Of a stretch of 64,000 nt of DNA, positions 46,204-55,834 are shown piece by piece (position 1 is the stretch's first letter; every line of letters starts with the position of its first letter). Source of the DNA: Tolypocladium sp. Sup5 PDA-1 (lineage: Eukaryota > Ascomycota > Sordariomycetes > Hypocreales > Ophiocordycipitaceae). The stretch spans positions 558,001-622,000 of the forward strand of contig JPHH03000001.1 in the NCBI GenBank assembly GCA_000750105.3, read 5' to 3'. Both the position numbers and the translations under genes were made by a program. The notes under the pieces were generated by a model. It saw only the letters and a list, made by a program, of their open reading frames with translations. It made no database searches and had not been told where the DNA came from.

Positions 46204-48323
46204 ATGTCGACGTTTACGGCCCTTAATGGGGGTTCGCCAAAGACGACGGATGCGCCGCAGCTTACTATCGTCGTCGCTGAGAGGGCCGCGCCCTCTGACG
46301 AACGCCCTCTGAGCTCCGCTGCGCCTCAATCCCGGAAGTCGCCCGAGGTGTCCACGAGCCAGAAGGAGGGCTGGCACGGCCATGAGCGGCCATCCTTTCA
46401 ACAGGCAGACTACCCCGACGTCGAGGGCTCTCACAAGCGCAAGCGCTCCAGCTCGACTGAGGTGAGACGTGAGCCTCCCGCTCAAGAGCAAACGCCAGAC
46501 ACTGCGACGGCTCCCACGCATGCCGAGGCCCACGAACCTTACGGAACCCCGCAGCGAGAGTATCGGCATTATGGCGACAACCACCGCGACAAGGAATCGG
46601 CTTGGCACGCGCATCACCATGGGCGAGACGAGAGGGGCGCGTACGACACCCAGCAGAGCTCGGCGACCTCGACGCAAGGTCACACGGAGGAGCAGATTGG
46701 GGACGCGCTGCGAAGAGCCACTGGCCAGATGGACAACCACAGTGACTACAGTCAGACGAGCCCCGACGCCGACGATAGGTCCATACCTCTGTACGGCAGT
46801 CCGTACGGCGCCGACCACAGGCAGGACTCCATCCTTCAGCATGACCCCAAGAAGCGGAAGCGCAACTTCAGTAATCGAACCAAAACCGGTTGTCTGACGT
46901 GTCGCAAGCGGAAGAAGAAGTGCGACGAACAGAAACCCGAGTGTAGGCTTATTCTCCCCGAGGCATCGGCCTGTGGTTTGGCCGAGTCTGGTCAAGGTGC
47001 TGACAATCTCGCAGGCAGCAACTGCATCCGAGGCGGGTTTGTGTGCGCAGGCTATCCACCGCAACGGGGACCCGGCTGGCACAAGCCGGACAACAAGGCC
47101 AGCGCGGTGCCGCTCGAGTCCAAGGACCCCAGCTACGTGCCGCCCGGAGCGTATGGCATGCCTCAGCATGGTGCATACGGGCCGCAGCCCGTCAAGCGGG
47201 AACCCTTGCCACACTACCGCGGCCAGGCCCTCCGGATAGACCCGCCCCAGGGCCGGCCGCTGGTCATCTCCGACGACGACCGGCCAACTGCATCAACGCT
47301 GGCGAGCGCGTCAGTCACCAGCCCTGAAAACAAGCTCTCCGCCATCCCATACACTCCCGGCAACGTCTTTCCTACACCCATCAGCGCAAACACCCAGCCC
47401 CCGTCGTTTGGAGACAGGATGGCCAAAGACTACCAGCGCGTGCCGCCGCTGCATGACCTGAGCAGGAACGAGCCCGAGACGCCGCATCCGGGAAACCCTT
47501 TGCCGCAGATCAACATCCTGCACCCGACGCGGGCGAGCAGCCCGACGACTCACACGCAACCCCCGGCGTCGAATGCCCAGGTCGCCGCGCAGCTCGCCCT
47601 GTCCCACCCGCAGTATCCCCAAAGGAGGACCCAAAAGGAGGAGATGCTCTCCGGGCGGCACTACTACCCATTCGACAAGGAGCTGTGTCTGGAGCGGGAG
47701 CGTTGCGCGGTTGCCTGCTGGAGATTCAACAACCTCACGACGCCGCCCACCCACGGCGTGTCTCCCGACGAACGAGCGCGCCTGTTCCTCGAGATATTGC
47801 AACCACGCGATCCCGTGCGCGTGTCCCCCACTGAGGCGTCTCCCGTTACCAACGTGGGACGCGTCGGCCGGCACGTTGCCGTCGAGACGCCGTTTACCTG
47901 TGACTACGGCTACAACATCTCCATCGGGCACCACGTTGTCATTGGGCGAAACTGCACCATCAACGACGTCTGCGAGGTCAAGATTGGCGACAACTGCGTC
48001 ATTGGCCCCAACGTCAACATCTTCACGGCGTCCCTGCCCATTGACCCTAAGAAGCGTCAAGGCGGACAAGGGCCGCAGCTGGGGAGAGGCATTACCATTG
48101 AGCAGGACTGCTGGATCGGTGGAGGCGCCATTATTCTGCCCGGCCGGACGATTGGCAAGGGGAGCACGGTCGGGGCTGGATCCATCGTGACCAAGGTTTG
48201 TTTACCTCTGCCCGTGCATTGTTTTGGTGAGACCCGGTGGCTGACCGCATGTTCCAGGATGTTCCTCCTTTTACCGTTGTGGCCGGCAACCCTGCGCGGG
48301 TTCTGCGTGGCATCGGCATATGA
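46204..48323 (+). CDS. Zn2Cys6 regulator fused to acetyltransferase-like beta-helix
   Basis: Three exons (46204-46942, 47015-48195 and 48258-48323) give 661 residues. Residues 1-225 are disordered and charged. The zinc cluster is Cys 230, 233, 240, 247, 250 and 257 (CX2CX6CX6CX2CX6C), preceded by a Lys-Lys-Arg-Lys-Arg nuclear-localisation-like patch. A Pro-rich linker follows. From about residue 455 comes a maltose/galactoside O-acetyltransferase module: an N-terminal Mac segment ('EEMLSGRHYYPFD'), then hexapeptide repeats to the C-terminus ('CDYGYNISIGHHVVIGRNC', 'CWIGGGAIILPGRTIGKGS', 'VVAGNPARVLRGIG'). In bacterial maltose acetyltransferase the catalytic His lies in Thr-Ala-Thr-His-Pro-Ile-Asp; the aligned string here is Thr-Ala-Ser-Leu-Pro-Ile-Asp (Leu 587). 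I infer that the module is probably not catalytic and may bind a ligand or trimerise. Intron 1 splits the fourth Cys codon. Confidence 0.88.
46943..47014 (+). other. In-frame 72-nt intron inside the zinc cluster
   Basis: Donor GTAGGC, a CTGAC branch and acceptor CTCGCAG bound 72 nt with no stop in frame. Splicing joins T|GC to make Cys247 and restores CX6CX2C spacing. Retention also gives a Cys here (TGT) but inserts 24 residues between it and the next zinc-cluster Cys, which should destroy the zinc cluster while leaving the rest of the protein in frame. Confidence 0.75.
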
Positions 48324-49357
48324 ATGGTATGCGGCCCGCAGGGTGGTCGCATGGCTGGCCGCCGCAGTTGTCGCATGATACCCAGGCGCATGTCCGTCGT
48401 TGGCCATCTTGTACATTACACCGGCAATTGTTGTTGTTATCGCCGCGGCTGTGCGTCTGTCTGTCATATCATCACATTTACGTGTTACGAGTACGAGCGC
48501 CATCGCGGAGCACCAGCACCGCATTTGCACCGCAAAAAAAGTTTAGCGGCCTCGCTCCAAGCCTTTTCCCGCATATTCTATACTACATCTATTGCAGCCT
48601 CTTTTCTACACTCGGGCAAAAAGAGGGGAGGGTAATTTTGTTTTTGCTCGCTGCTGGGCACGGGGAAAGACGGGATATCATTACAGCGTGGGATTTGGGT
48701 CGGCTCTGGAAGCTAGAAGGCAGCAAGGACTCGGGATCGTTGATCATGGGCGGGCATATATTTTGTTTTAACCCACGGGATGGAAGGGTTTATATTTTTT
48801 GGGTTCCTCGGCGTGGCTCCCCGTTGTTGCGTGGGTGTCTACGATGTTACGTGCGGGCGTGGAGGGAAGGCAGGACGCTGTACGGCAGAGTGAAGAGCTG
48901 TAATGAGACGACGTCTTTCTGTGTTTTGATCTCGTATATGCTGTGCGTGAAGTAAGGCTGTCTACACTGTGTATGTACGCTATGGCAACGGACTAAGCTG
49001 ATGCACATCGGCGGCCTCTAGGCTCCCGGCAGGACGATATGCCCGCTTGGCCACTTTTCCTGCGGCCGCGTTGGTGGACCACGGTGAGGCGGCCACCCGC
49101 GCGGCCGGCCATCGGCACAACATGGAGCGCGCGTGTTGTTGTTCTTATAGCCGTCACCGCTAGTTGCCCTCCGCCTTCTTCCCCGTTCCAAAAACCAGGT
49201 GGTTGGGAGTTGCTGTTTTGCGAACTCAGGGGTAGGCATGGCTTGTGATCCTTGCCCCCTGGGGAGGTGTCGAACTGCCGGGGTGGGAGGCCTCGCGTAC
49301 TACCTAGTTAAACAGGCAGAGTGAAGCAAGGCGGTGCCAGAGCGTCGGCGGTTGAGG
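48324..49357. other. Convergent intergenic region
   Basis: This DNA lies between the ends of two convergent regulator genes. No gene is supported. The segment 48.5-49.0 kb is AT-richer and likely contains the 3' untranslated region of the fusion regulator. Confidence 0.5.
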
Positions 49358-51698
49358 TTAAGGAGGGATGTCTGTCAGCGGCTGGTTCCACATGTCGGAG
49401 TGGTCGATGCGGAGAAACTGGTCCAGAGAATGCTGCTCCCGTCGTCAGCGACCAACTCCCACACAACCCCAATATCAGACAAACTTACCCAATCCACGCT
49501 CTCGCCGCCGGCAAAGAAGCTCTCCAGCGGCAGCATCTCGTCAAAGTCCACAGGGTAGGCGTCACCCGCGTCCGCCGCGAACCCGCCGCCCCCTGACGCC
49601 AGCCCCGGAGCCAGCGGCGCTCCGCCGTGGGAGAGCGCCGTGCTGCTGGGCGTAGCGCTGCTGCTCTCGTCGGGGACCGGCACGGCGGGGCTAGCGGACG
49701 AGGTGTTGCCCGGCGGGGTCTCGACCTTGGTGAGGATGGCGCGCAGGACGCGCGAGGCGTGGGCGGCGTCGAGGGAGGAGGCGCTGCGGGCGGACCAGAT
49801 GGTGTGGATGGTGTGGAGGAGGCGGACGCGGCTGGCCCGGTCGTCGTAGCTATTCAGCGGCGTCAGTGTCGGAAACATGGTGAAGGCGCGAAATATGTTA
49901 TTGCAGATGGAATAGGGGCGCACCTGAGGTCCGTCGACTCGCTCAGGTCCAGACACAGCACCATGGCCGCCAGCAGAAAGTGATGATACGTCAGGCTCGT
50001 CACCATGTACCGATCCTCGTACATCCGCCCGCCCGGCCGAATCTCCTTGTCAAACTCAATGTGCAGCTCCAGCAGCCGGCCCGCCGCGTACCGGCACAGC
50101 CGCCTCGACGCGCGGCACTGCTGCTGCTGCTCGTCATGGCCACTGCCGGAGAGGGTGAGGTATGGGCGGTGCAGCATGCACAGCGTCTTGAGGTACATGA
50201 GCTCGAGCATGAGGCGGTGCATGACGGTGTAGTTGGCGTCGGTGAAAGCGGTGCTGCGGATCGGCCGCACGCGCAGACACGCCGGGATGGTGTCGTGCCA
50301 GTCCTCGAGCGCGGCGTGCAGGGCCTGCGTCTGGGCGTAGGGCACGGGGTTCGTGGACAGCGCGCAGCGCATGACGCGCCGGAGGATGCGGCAGAGGCGC
50401 GACTTGGAGGCGTAGGCGAGGATGGGGATGGGATCCGTGGGCGGGCGCGGCGGCGGCAGGGGGGCCGTGTGCTCGTCAAAGTCCTCGTCGGTGAGGTTGG
50501 TCGGGTGCTCGGCGTCGCAGGCGTCCTCGTCGATCATGGAGGGCATGCCGTGCTGGAAGGAGAAGAGCAGGTCCGACGACTGGACCATGAACCAGGTGCG
50601 GCGCCGCATCTCGGCCTCGAAGGGGCTGATGCGCAGGCCGGTCTTGGAGGCATCGCGGTGGTAGCCGCGCTTCTGGGCGAGGCGCACGGCGAGCCCGTAC
50701 ATGGACCAGAGCGTCGAGTCCGCGTCGTGCTTCTGGACGTTGCGGCAGTGCGCGTGCATGAGCATCGCCTCGACCGAGTAGGGCTTCGCGCGCAGGTACT
50801 TGCCCGCGACGAGGCACTGCGCCGCGCGCGCCGTGTACGTCCTGGGGTCGACCGTCTCCATGCTGATGGAAGACGACGACGACGAAGACGACGACGCCGG
50901 GTCCTTGATGCGCGCCACCGTCGCCCCCGCGGCCAGCACGGAGAACATGATGCTCACCCAGAGCAGCGGCGCCGCGGCGGGCGCCTCCCAGAAGGCCTCG
51001 TAGCGGCGGCGGAAGTGGTGCGTATGCAGGAACGGCACGGCGACGAACTTTGCGTTGAAGTACGTGCGGACGAGGCGGTCGGCTTCGGCGCGCGGCGGCA
51101 GGCTGCGGATGATGTCCGGGAGGGCGATGGGCGCGACGGAGCCGAGCAACACGTCGGGCTCGCCGCTGGCGGACTCGTGCTCCTCTGCCGCGTCCGGGCC
51201 GTCTTCGTGGGAGAGGAGCGTCTGGATGTCGTGGATGCTGTCCACCAGCGACGCCCACGACGTCGCCCCGTGATAGTCCACCACCTCGTGCCCATGCTCG
51301 TCCCCCGTGGCATGCTGCCGATCCCCCACAAGCATCCCGTCATCGCCGCCTCCCATATCCACGGCCCCAGCACGCTCCGTCTCCCGCCTCACCTGCTGCT
51401 TCCTGTCCGCGAGGCCCTTGACCATCTCCTCGAGCCTGCTGAGCCGCGTCTGCACCTCCTTCCGTCCACCGCCGCCGCCGTTCCCGGGCGAGGCCGAGCT
51501 GCTGCCGCCGCTGCTGCTGAACTGGCACGCCTCGCCGTCGCCGCGCTTCTCGCACGCGCCGCAGGGCTGCCGCCGGTCGCATTTCGACTTGCGCCGCTGG
51601 CAGGCCGTGCAGGAGACGGCCTGGCGGTTGCGCTTGACGCGGTGCGGGTCTGCGGCGCGGAAGACGGTGGTGAACGGGGCGAGGCCTGGATCCGGCAT
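49358..51698 (-). CDS. Zn2Cys6 transcription factor with fungal-specific domain
   Basis: Three exons (49924-51698, 49489-49849 and 49358-49417) give about 731 residues. The zinc cluster is Cys 30, 33, 40, 46, 49 and 58 (CX2CX6CX5CX2CX8C), followed by a Gly/Ser linker and a short coiled coil ('RLSRLEEMVKGLADR'). The middle region matches the fungal-specific transcription factor domain: 'LVRTYFNAKFVAVPFLHTHHF', 'YGLAVRLAQKRGYHRD' and 'RRRTWFMVQSSDLLFSFQHGMPSMI' are its typical helices. The last exon encodes 'FLRIDHSDMWNQP', a common end in this class, reached through a GTAAGT donor at 49488. Such proteins often control secondary metabolism or nutrient genes, but no cluster genes are adjacent, so the target is unknown. 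A 611-codon antisense frame is a shadow. Confidence 0.88.
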
Positions 51699-52194
51699 CT
51701 CGGCGGTGAGTCGTCTAGCTGTAGACCACTTGTGGACTCGCGAATAGCCTCACTCAGTCCGTCCGATGTGCGCATCGACGAGCGTGTGACGCCAGTGACT
51801 GAGGGGTGCAAGTAATTCGGCTCAGCGTCGCAGCTCCAGGCGGGTTGTTGAAGTCATCCGTGAGATGTGCGAGATGGCCGCTCAAATTCTAGCGATATAC
51901 CTCACTTTCGTAAGTAGTGTAGTTGAGTTGCAAATGCAAGTTGGCGTCGGTTGCGAGACTTCGACGTCAGTCCCTGGTTGATGAATCCTCCGCTCTACTC
52001 GGAGCTAGTCGGATTTAGCACACCGCACGGTGTCGCCGCTCATCCGTGCTATATTCGACCTTTCTGCTCCAATCCAACGCTGCATGGGTGTAATGTCGGT
52101 TGGGATTGTCATACAAGATCTATAAGTGGTATCAAAAGGCCTGTCCGCCCTCAGCTGTGCACCCCCTGCCCGGAAGCCATTCACATCTATGCCC
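51699..52194. other. Intergenic region upstream of the Zn2Cys6 gene
   Basis: This DNA includes the promoter of the minus-strand regulator and the 3' flank of the PPR gene. No coding sequence is supported. Confidence 0.5.
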
Positions 52195-54831
52195 CTATTG
52201 ATACAGTTCATCTCCCACGAGCTTCCTCCTATTCGTATCGATGATGCCCTCCATCATCTTCAGCGCTTTAGTCTGGTCGTTTAGCTTTCCAAAAGCTTTA
52301 AATGTAAAAATGTCAGGTTTGAATCCCGCCGTTTCCATATCCTGGAGCGTGGCCACGGTCTGAGAAATGTTCTGCATCGATGCGTATCCTTTCGTAAGCG
52401 TGTTCCAAGTCACCAGGTTCGGCTCGATGCCGTGCTCTCGCATGACCTGGACTACTTGCTGAGCTAGCAAGCGATCGCTGCGGTTCATCAAGCCTCGTAG
52501 CAGAATAGTGAAAGTGAGAACGCTCGGGGCGGGATGAATCGGAGATGTGGCGATGCTCCCGCTGCTCTCTAACCGTGGCGTGCCACCGCCAGAGGCGCCA
52601 GGTTTTAAATTGTCTTTCAACATGTCGCCAAAGACTTGCAAAGCCGGTCGGGAGAGTCCCTTATGCTCCGTCATGGCCATGATGAAGGTGTCATGGATGA
52701 GGCTGCCCTGGTTCCTGACGAGCTGTGTCGCGGAGCTCTCCTTCTTGCTCTCTTCTTCGAGTCGAGACTTGAAAAAGCCGTAAAACGACATCAAGTCATA
52801 CGGCTGCTGCAAACTCTTGATGTAGGCTCTTAGCATGATGGCAATCGTCGTCGTGCTCGGTCGCAGCCGCTCCCCTTCGCCGACAGAGAAGAATTTGTCA
52901 GCAACAGGCAAGATGGACTGCTGGAAATCCCATCTCCTTTCCCGATGCGCATCAGAGGTTACCAGCTCCTTGCTTGGTTCCGTGCTTGATGGTTTCTGCG
53001 CCAGCATTAAAGGAAGCGAATCGGGCAGCCACCGCTGCAAGGGTTCGAGATCAAACTTCTTTGCGTAGATGCGCAGCATAGGGTCGAATATGGGTAAAAC
53101 CCAGGGGGCACGGAGCCTCTTCTCGCGAGATTCCATCTCTGCAAAGTAGAAGATGCTGTGCAGTGCATTGTTCAGCACGTCCACGTATGGCGCATCCGCA
53201 GCTCTTGCGACGTCCAGCGCCTTGATCACGTTGACGACTTTGAGGCTGTTCTTTGCGCCCCTGAACACAGTTGCCCATGCCTTGGTGTCCAATTGGACTC
53301 CAGACTCGGAAAATAAGAGCGCTAGCCGAATAGCCTCGTCCACGTCGTTCTGCTGGCAGAGCGAGTCGAGGAATGCGGTGGAGTTGGCGACATTGGGTGA
53401 GAACCCCTTCTCGACGAGGACCTGCAGGGCATCCTTTGGCGAAAACGGCTGTTTCTGATGCGTCAGGCCATCATTGTTCACCTTGCAGTGCAGCAGTGAT
53501 GTGATGACGCTCGCTGGCCTGGCTTCATTGAGGTCCGCCCCGGCATCGGCCAGGCCCTTCAGGATCTCAAACGCTGTCTCCTTATGTGCCATGTCGCCCG
53601 CCAACTTTCTTGCGAAATGAATCAATGTGTTTGCGTGCAGTTTGCAGTCAGCCCTCCTCAAAATGGTGTACAGCTCCTCGGCCTGGTCACTTGGAAGTTT
53701 ACTGGCCAAGAGACCAAAAGTTCTCTGCCCGAAGGGAACATAGCCAGCAGGGGTGTCTTCGACGATTTTGGCCACCAGATGCAGCGTCTCCTCTGCATGA
53801 ATTGTCCGTTCTCGGAGAGTCTTGAAGCCGCCAAGATCCAATCGTTGGGCAATAAACAATAAAACGTCGTGAATTGCGTAGCCCGGTGGCAAGGGATCCA
53901 AGGTGGCTTCGAGCACGAGGCTGGCCTTGTCTGGCTCCGAATGCATCGTTGAAAGCATGGCCAAAGGCCACTTCTGTCGCCGGGCGTCCGAATCCAGGGA
54001 CTCCCACGCCTTGCGTATTGCCGCCACGGTGTCGAGCTCAAACAGCCATTTTCCATCCTCGCGCCAGGGCCAGGAAGATGGTTCTTTCGGCTCCAAAACG
54101 TTGTGGAGCTTAATCTTCCAAGACTTGAAGGCTCGTCGAGCCGCCAATACTTCAGATTTGGGATACTGGTGACGGATATAGCCCCATTGATGGTATATCT
54201 GGCGTTCCTCCTTCAACCGATTCCATGCCTCTGCTGTCAAACGACCATGGCCGGAAAGATTCGAACGGGCGGAGCTGGGTGCAGCCAAGTCTCGTCGTGC
54301 CGTTGGTGCGCTGAATCGCGATGATTTATGAGCCTGGCTTCGACCGTGTTTCTTGGATTCGGAGCGTTGCCCGCGTCCGCTCGCCGTTGACAAGTCTGCG
54401 CCCTGCCCATCCTTGGACGTGTCGCCTCGGAGAGCCCGTTCGATATGTTCGGGTAATCGGTCAGATCGCGGCGACTTTAGTTCCGGGCCGCGCTTCAAGT
54501 CCCGACCGGATGTGCTGCCGTCGTTCGTTCCATCTTCGCCATGTTGCCCTCCCAGCGCCGGCCGCGAAGAAGCCCGTGATGCGCTTGGCTGGCTTGGCAA
54601 ATGGAGCGCGTCGTCGTGCTCATGCCATTCTTCTCGACCGTGAGCGATGGGCTCCCGAATCGTTTGCGGCGCAAGGCTGTGCGTATAGGCCGCGGATCGT
54701 CGCAATTGGGGTCGGTTCAACGACGGTCGCAATGGCAGAAGGGTCCGCGCAGATACAGAGAGCCTTGCGAGGCCGGCGCGGTTCAAACAAGCCGCTGGCA
54801 TTTCAACGGAACCGAAAACAAACGGCGGCAA
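52195..54831 (-). CDS. Pentatricopeptide-repeat protein, probably mitochondrial
   Basis: Single-exon frame of 878 residues (868 if the Met at 54801 is the start). The first 50 residues are rich in Arg, Ser, Ala and Leu with almost no acidic residues, a likely mitochondrial presequence. A long charged, low-complexity segment follows to about residue 200. The rest is helical with degenerate PPR motifs. The clearest are near the C-terminus ('VLTFTILLRGLMNRSDRLLAQQVVQVMREHGIEPNLVTWNTLTKGYASMQNISQTVATLQDMETAGFKPDIFTF'). PPR proteins bind organellar RNA for processing, stability or translation. I do not recognise the exact orthologue. It is divergent from Cwf18, with about 270-300 bp between start codons. 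Confidence 0.85.
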   Translation of the reverse strand: MPPFVFGSVEMPAACLNRAGLARLSVSARTLLPLRPSLNRPQLRRSAAYTHSLAPQTIREPIAHGREEWHEHDDALHLPSQPSASRASSRPALGGQHGEDGTNDGSTSGRDLKRGPELKSPRSDRLPEHIERALRGDTSKDGQGADLSTASGRGQRSESKKHGRSQAHKSSRFSAPTARRDLAAPSSARSNLSGHGRLTAEAWNRLKEERQIYHQWGYIRHQYPKSEVLAARRAFKSWKIKLHNVLEPKEPSSWPWREDGKWLFELDTVAAIRKAWESLDSDARRQKWPLAMLSTMHSEPDKASLVLEATLDPLPPGYAIHDVLLFIAQRLDLGGFKTLRERTIHAEETLHLVAKIVEDTPAGYVPFGQRTFGLLASKLPSDQAEELYTILRRADCKLHANTLIHFARKLAGDMAHKETAFEILKGLADAGADLNEARPASVITSLLHCKVNNDGLTHQKQPFSPKDALQVLVEKGFSPNVANSTAFLDSLCQQNDVDEAIRLALLFSESGVQLDTKAWATVFRGAKNSLKVVNVIKALDVARAADAPYVDVLNNALHSIFYFAEMESREKRLRAPWVLPIFDPMLRIYAKKFDLEPLQRWLPDSLPLMLAQKPSSTEPSKELVTSDAHRERRWDFQQSILPVADKFFSVGEGERLRPSTTTIAIMLRAYIKSLQQPYDLMSFYGFFKSRLEEESKKESSATQLVRNQGSLIHDTFIMAMTEHKGLSRPALQVFGDMLKDNLKPGASGGGTPRLESSGSIATSPIHPAPSVLTFTILLRGLMNRSDRLLAQQVVQVMREHGIEPNLVTWNTLTKGYASMQNISQTVATLQDMETAGFKPDIFTFKAFGKLNDQTKALKMMEGIIDTNRRKLVGDELYQ

Positions 54832-55100
54832 GCCGTCGTCATGGTGCGCAGTCGTCGTGCTGGTCGAGAACAGAGTCAGGAACTTGCTTGAGGCTGGTCA
54901 ACGTTGAAACTTTACACGCGAAGTTGGAGCGGACATTTTGGCACCATCGCTAGCGCTGATCCCCTGTTGGATTAGCCGCGCGCGCGCTAGAAGTTGCGGC
55001 TCTAAAGCTTCTAATTTTGCCCCGCCAACATTCAAGACTTGACATCCACGATTTTCTCAAAGCTTCACCCAAACCACATACTACGGAGCTGCCCACCATC

Positions 55101-55727
55101 ATGTCGTCCTCCCTAAACACCCTCGGCGTTGCGTCCGAAGACCGAAAAGCCCGACTCGCACAGCTAAGAGGCCTCAAAAGAAAGCAGCCCAACGATGAAG
55201 TCGCCGCGCCAGAGGCAGAGCGATCCCCGTCGCAACCAGAAGAGTCCGAGGTGACGCGACAACACCTGTCCGGACGCAACTACGACTTCGAGACAAAGGG
55301 GCCGAAACTGGGCTTTGAGCACATGCCAAACGAGGGCCTCGAGAAGCCAACTCTGGAGGAGCAAGCCGCCGAGGTGGAGGCCGAGGTCAGGCAAAAGGCT
55401 GCGGAAGACGCGCTCGACGACAAGGGCATCGATCTGTTCAAGCTGCAGCCCAAGAAGCCGAATTGGGACCTGAAGCGAGACTTGGACAAGAAGCTGGAAA
55501 TTCTGAACGTACGGACGGACAACGCCATCGCTAGACTGGTTCGAGAAAGAATAACGGGCGTGCAAAAGGCGGCACAGCAGAGCGGCGCCGCTGCGAACGG
55601 GGCCGTGGACGGAGAAGCAGTGGGGATGGATGGTGTGGCACTTGTCGAGGGACTCCGAGTCAGAGAAAAGGAGGAGGAGGAAGAAGAGAGGCGGGAAAGG
55701 GAAGAGGATGAGGCATTGGTGGCATGA
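55101..55727 (+). CDS. cwf18: Pre-mRNA splicing factor Cwf18 (CCDC12 family)
   Basis: Single-exon gene for 208 residues. Cwf18/CCDC12 is a component of the activated spliceosome associated with the Prp19 complex in the nucleus. The hallmark block is present: 'EDRKARLAQLRGLKRKQ' near the start, 'RNYDFETKGPKLGF', and 'NWDLKRDLDKKLEILNVRTDNAIARLVRERI' toward the C-terminus, with a highly acidic Glu-rich tail. I chose the ATG at 55101 (ACCATCATGTCG); the frame is open further upstream to 55017 but is not conserved in style. The gene converges on the zinc-knuckle gene with only 107 bp between stop codons. Confidence 0.92.
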   Translation: MSSSLNTLGVASEDRKARLAQLRGLKRKQPNDEVAAPEAERSPSQPEESEVTRQHLSGRNYDFETKGPKLGFEHMPNEGLEKPTLEEQAAEVEAEVRQKAAEDALDDKGIDLFKLQPKKPNWDLKRDLDKKLEILNVRTDNAIARLVRERITGVQKAAQQSGAAANGAVDGEAVGMDGVALVEGLRVREKEEEEEERREREEDEALVA

Positions 55728-55834
55728 GATGGGCTACCTTGTACTGCGTACGTCCCATGTTTGCATTAGTCGGTTTGGAGTTCAGTCTGGAGACTACCGG
55801 TTGTGATCTATTTTACCACCATTTTGATACCCAA

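Noticed and set aside
49980..51815. 611-codon plus-strand open frame antisense to the Zn2Cys6 gene
   Set aside because: It is a codon-bias shadow; the minus strand carries the zinc cluster and fungal-specific domain motifs.
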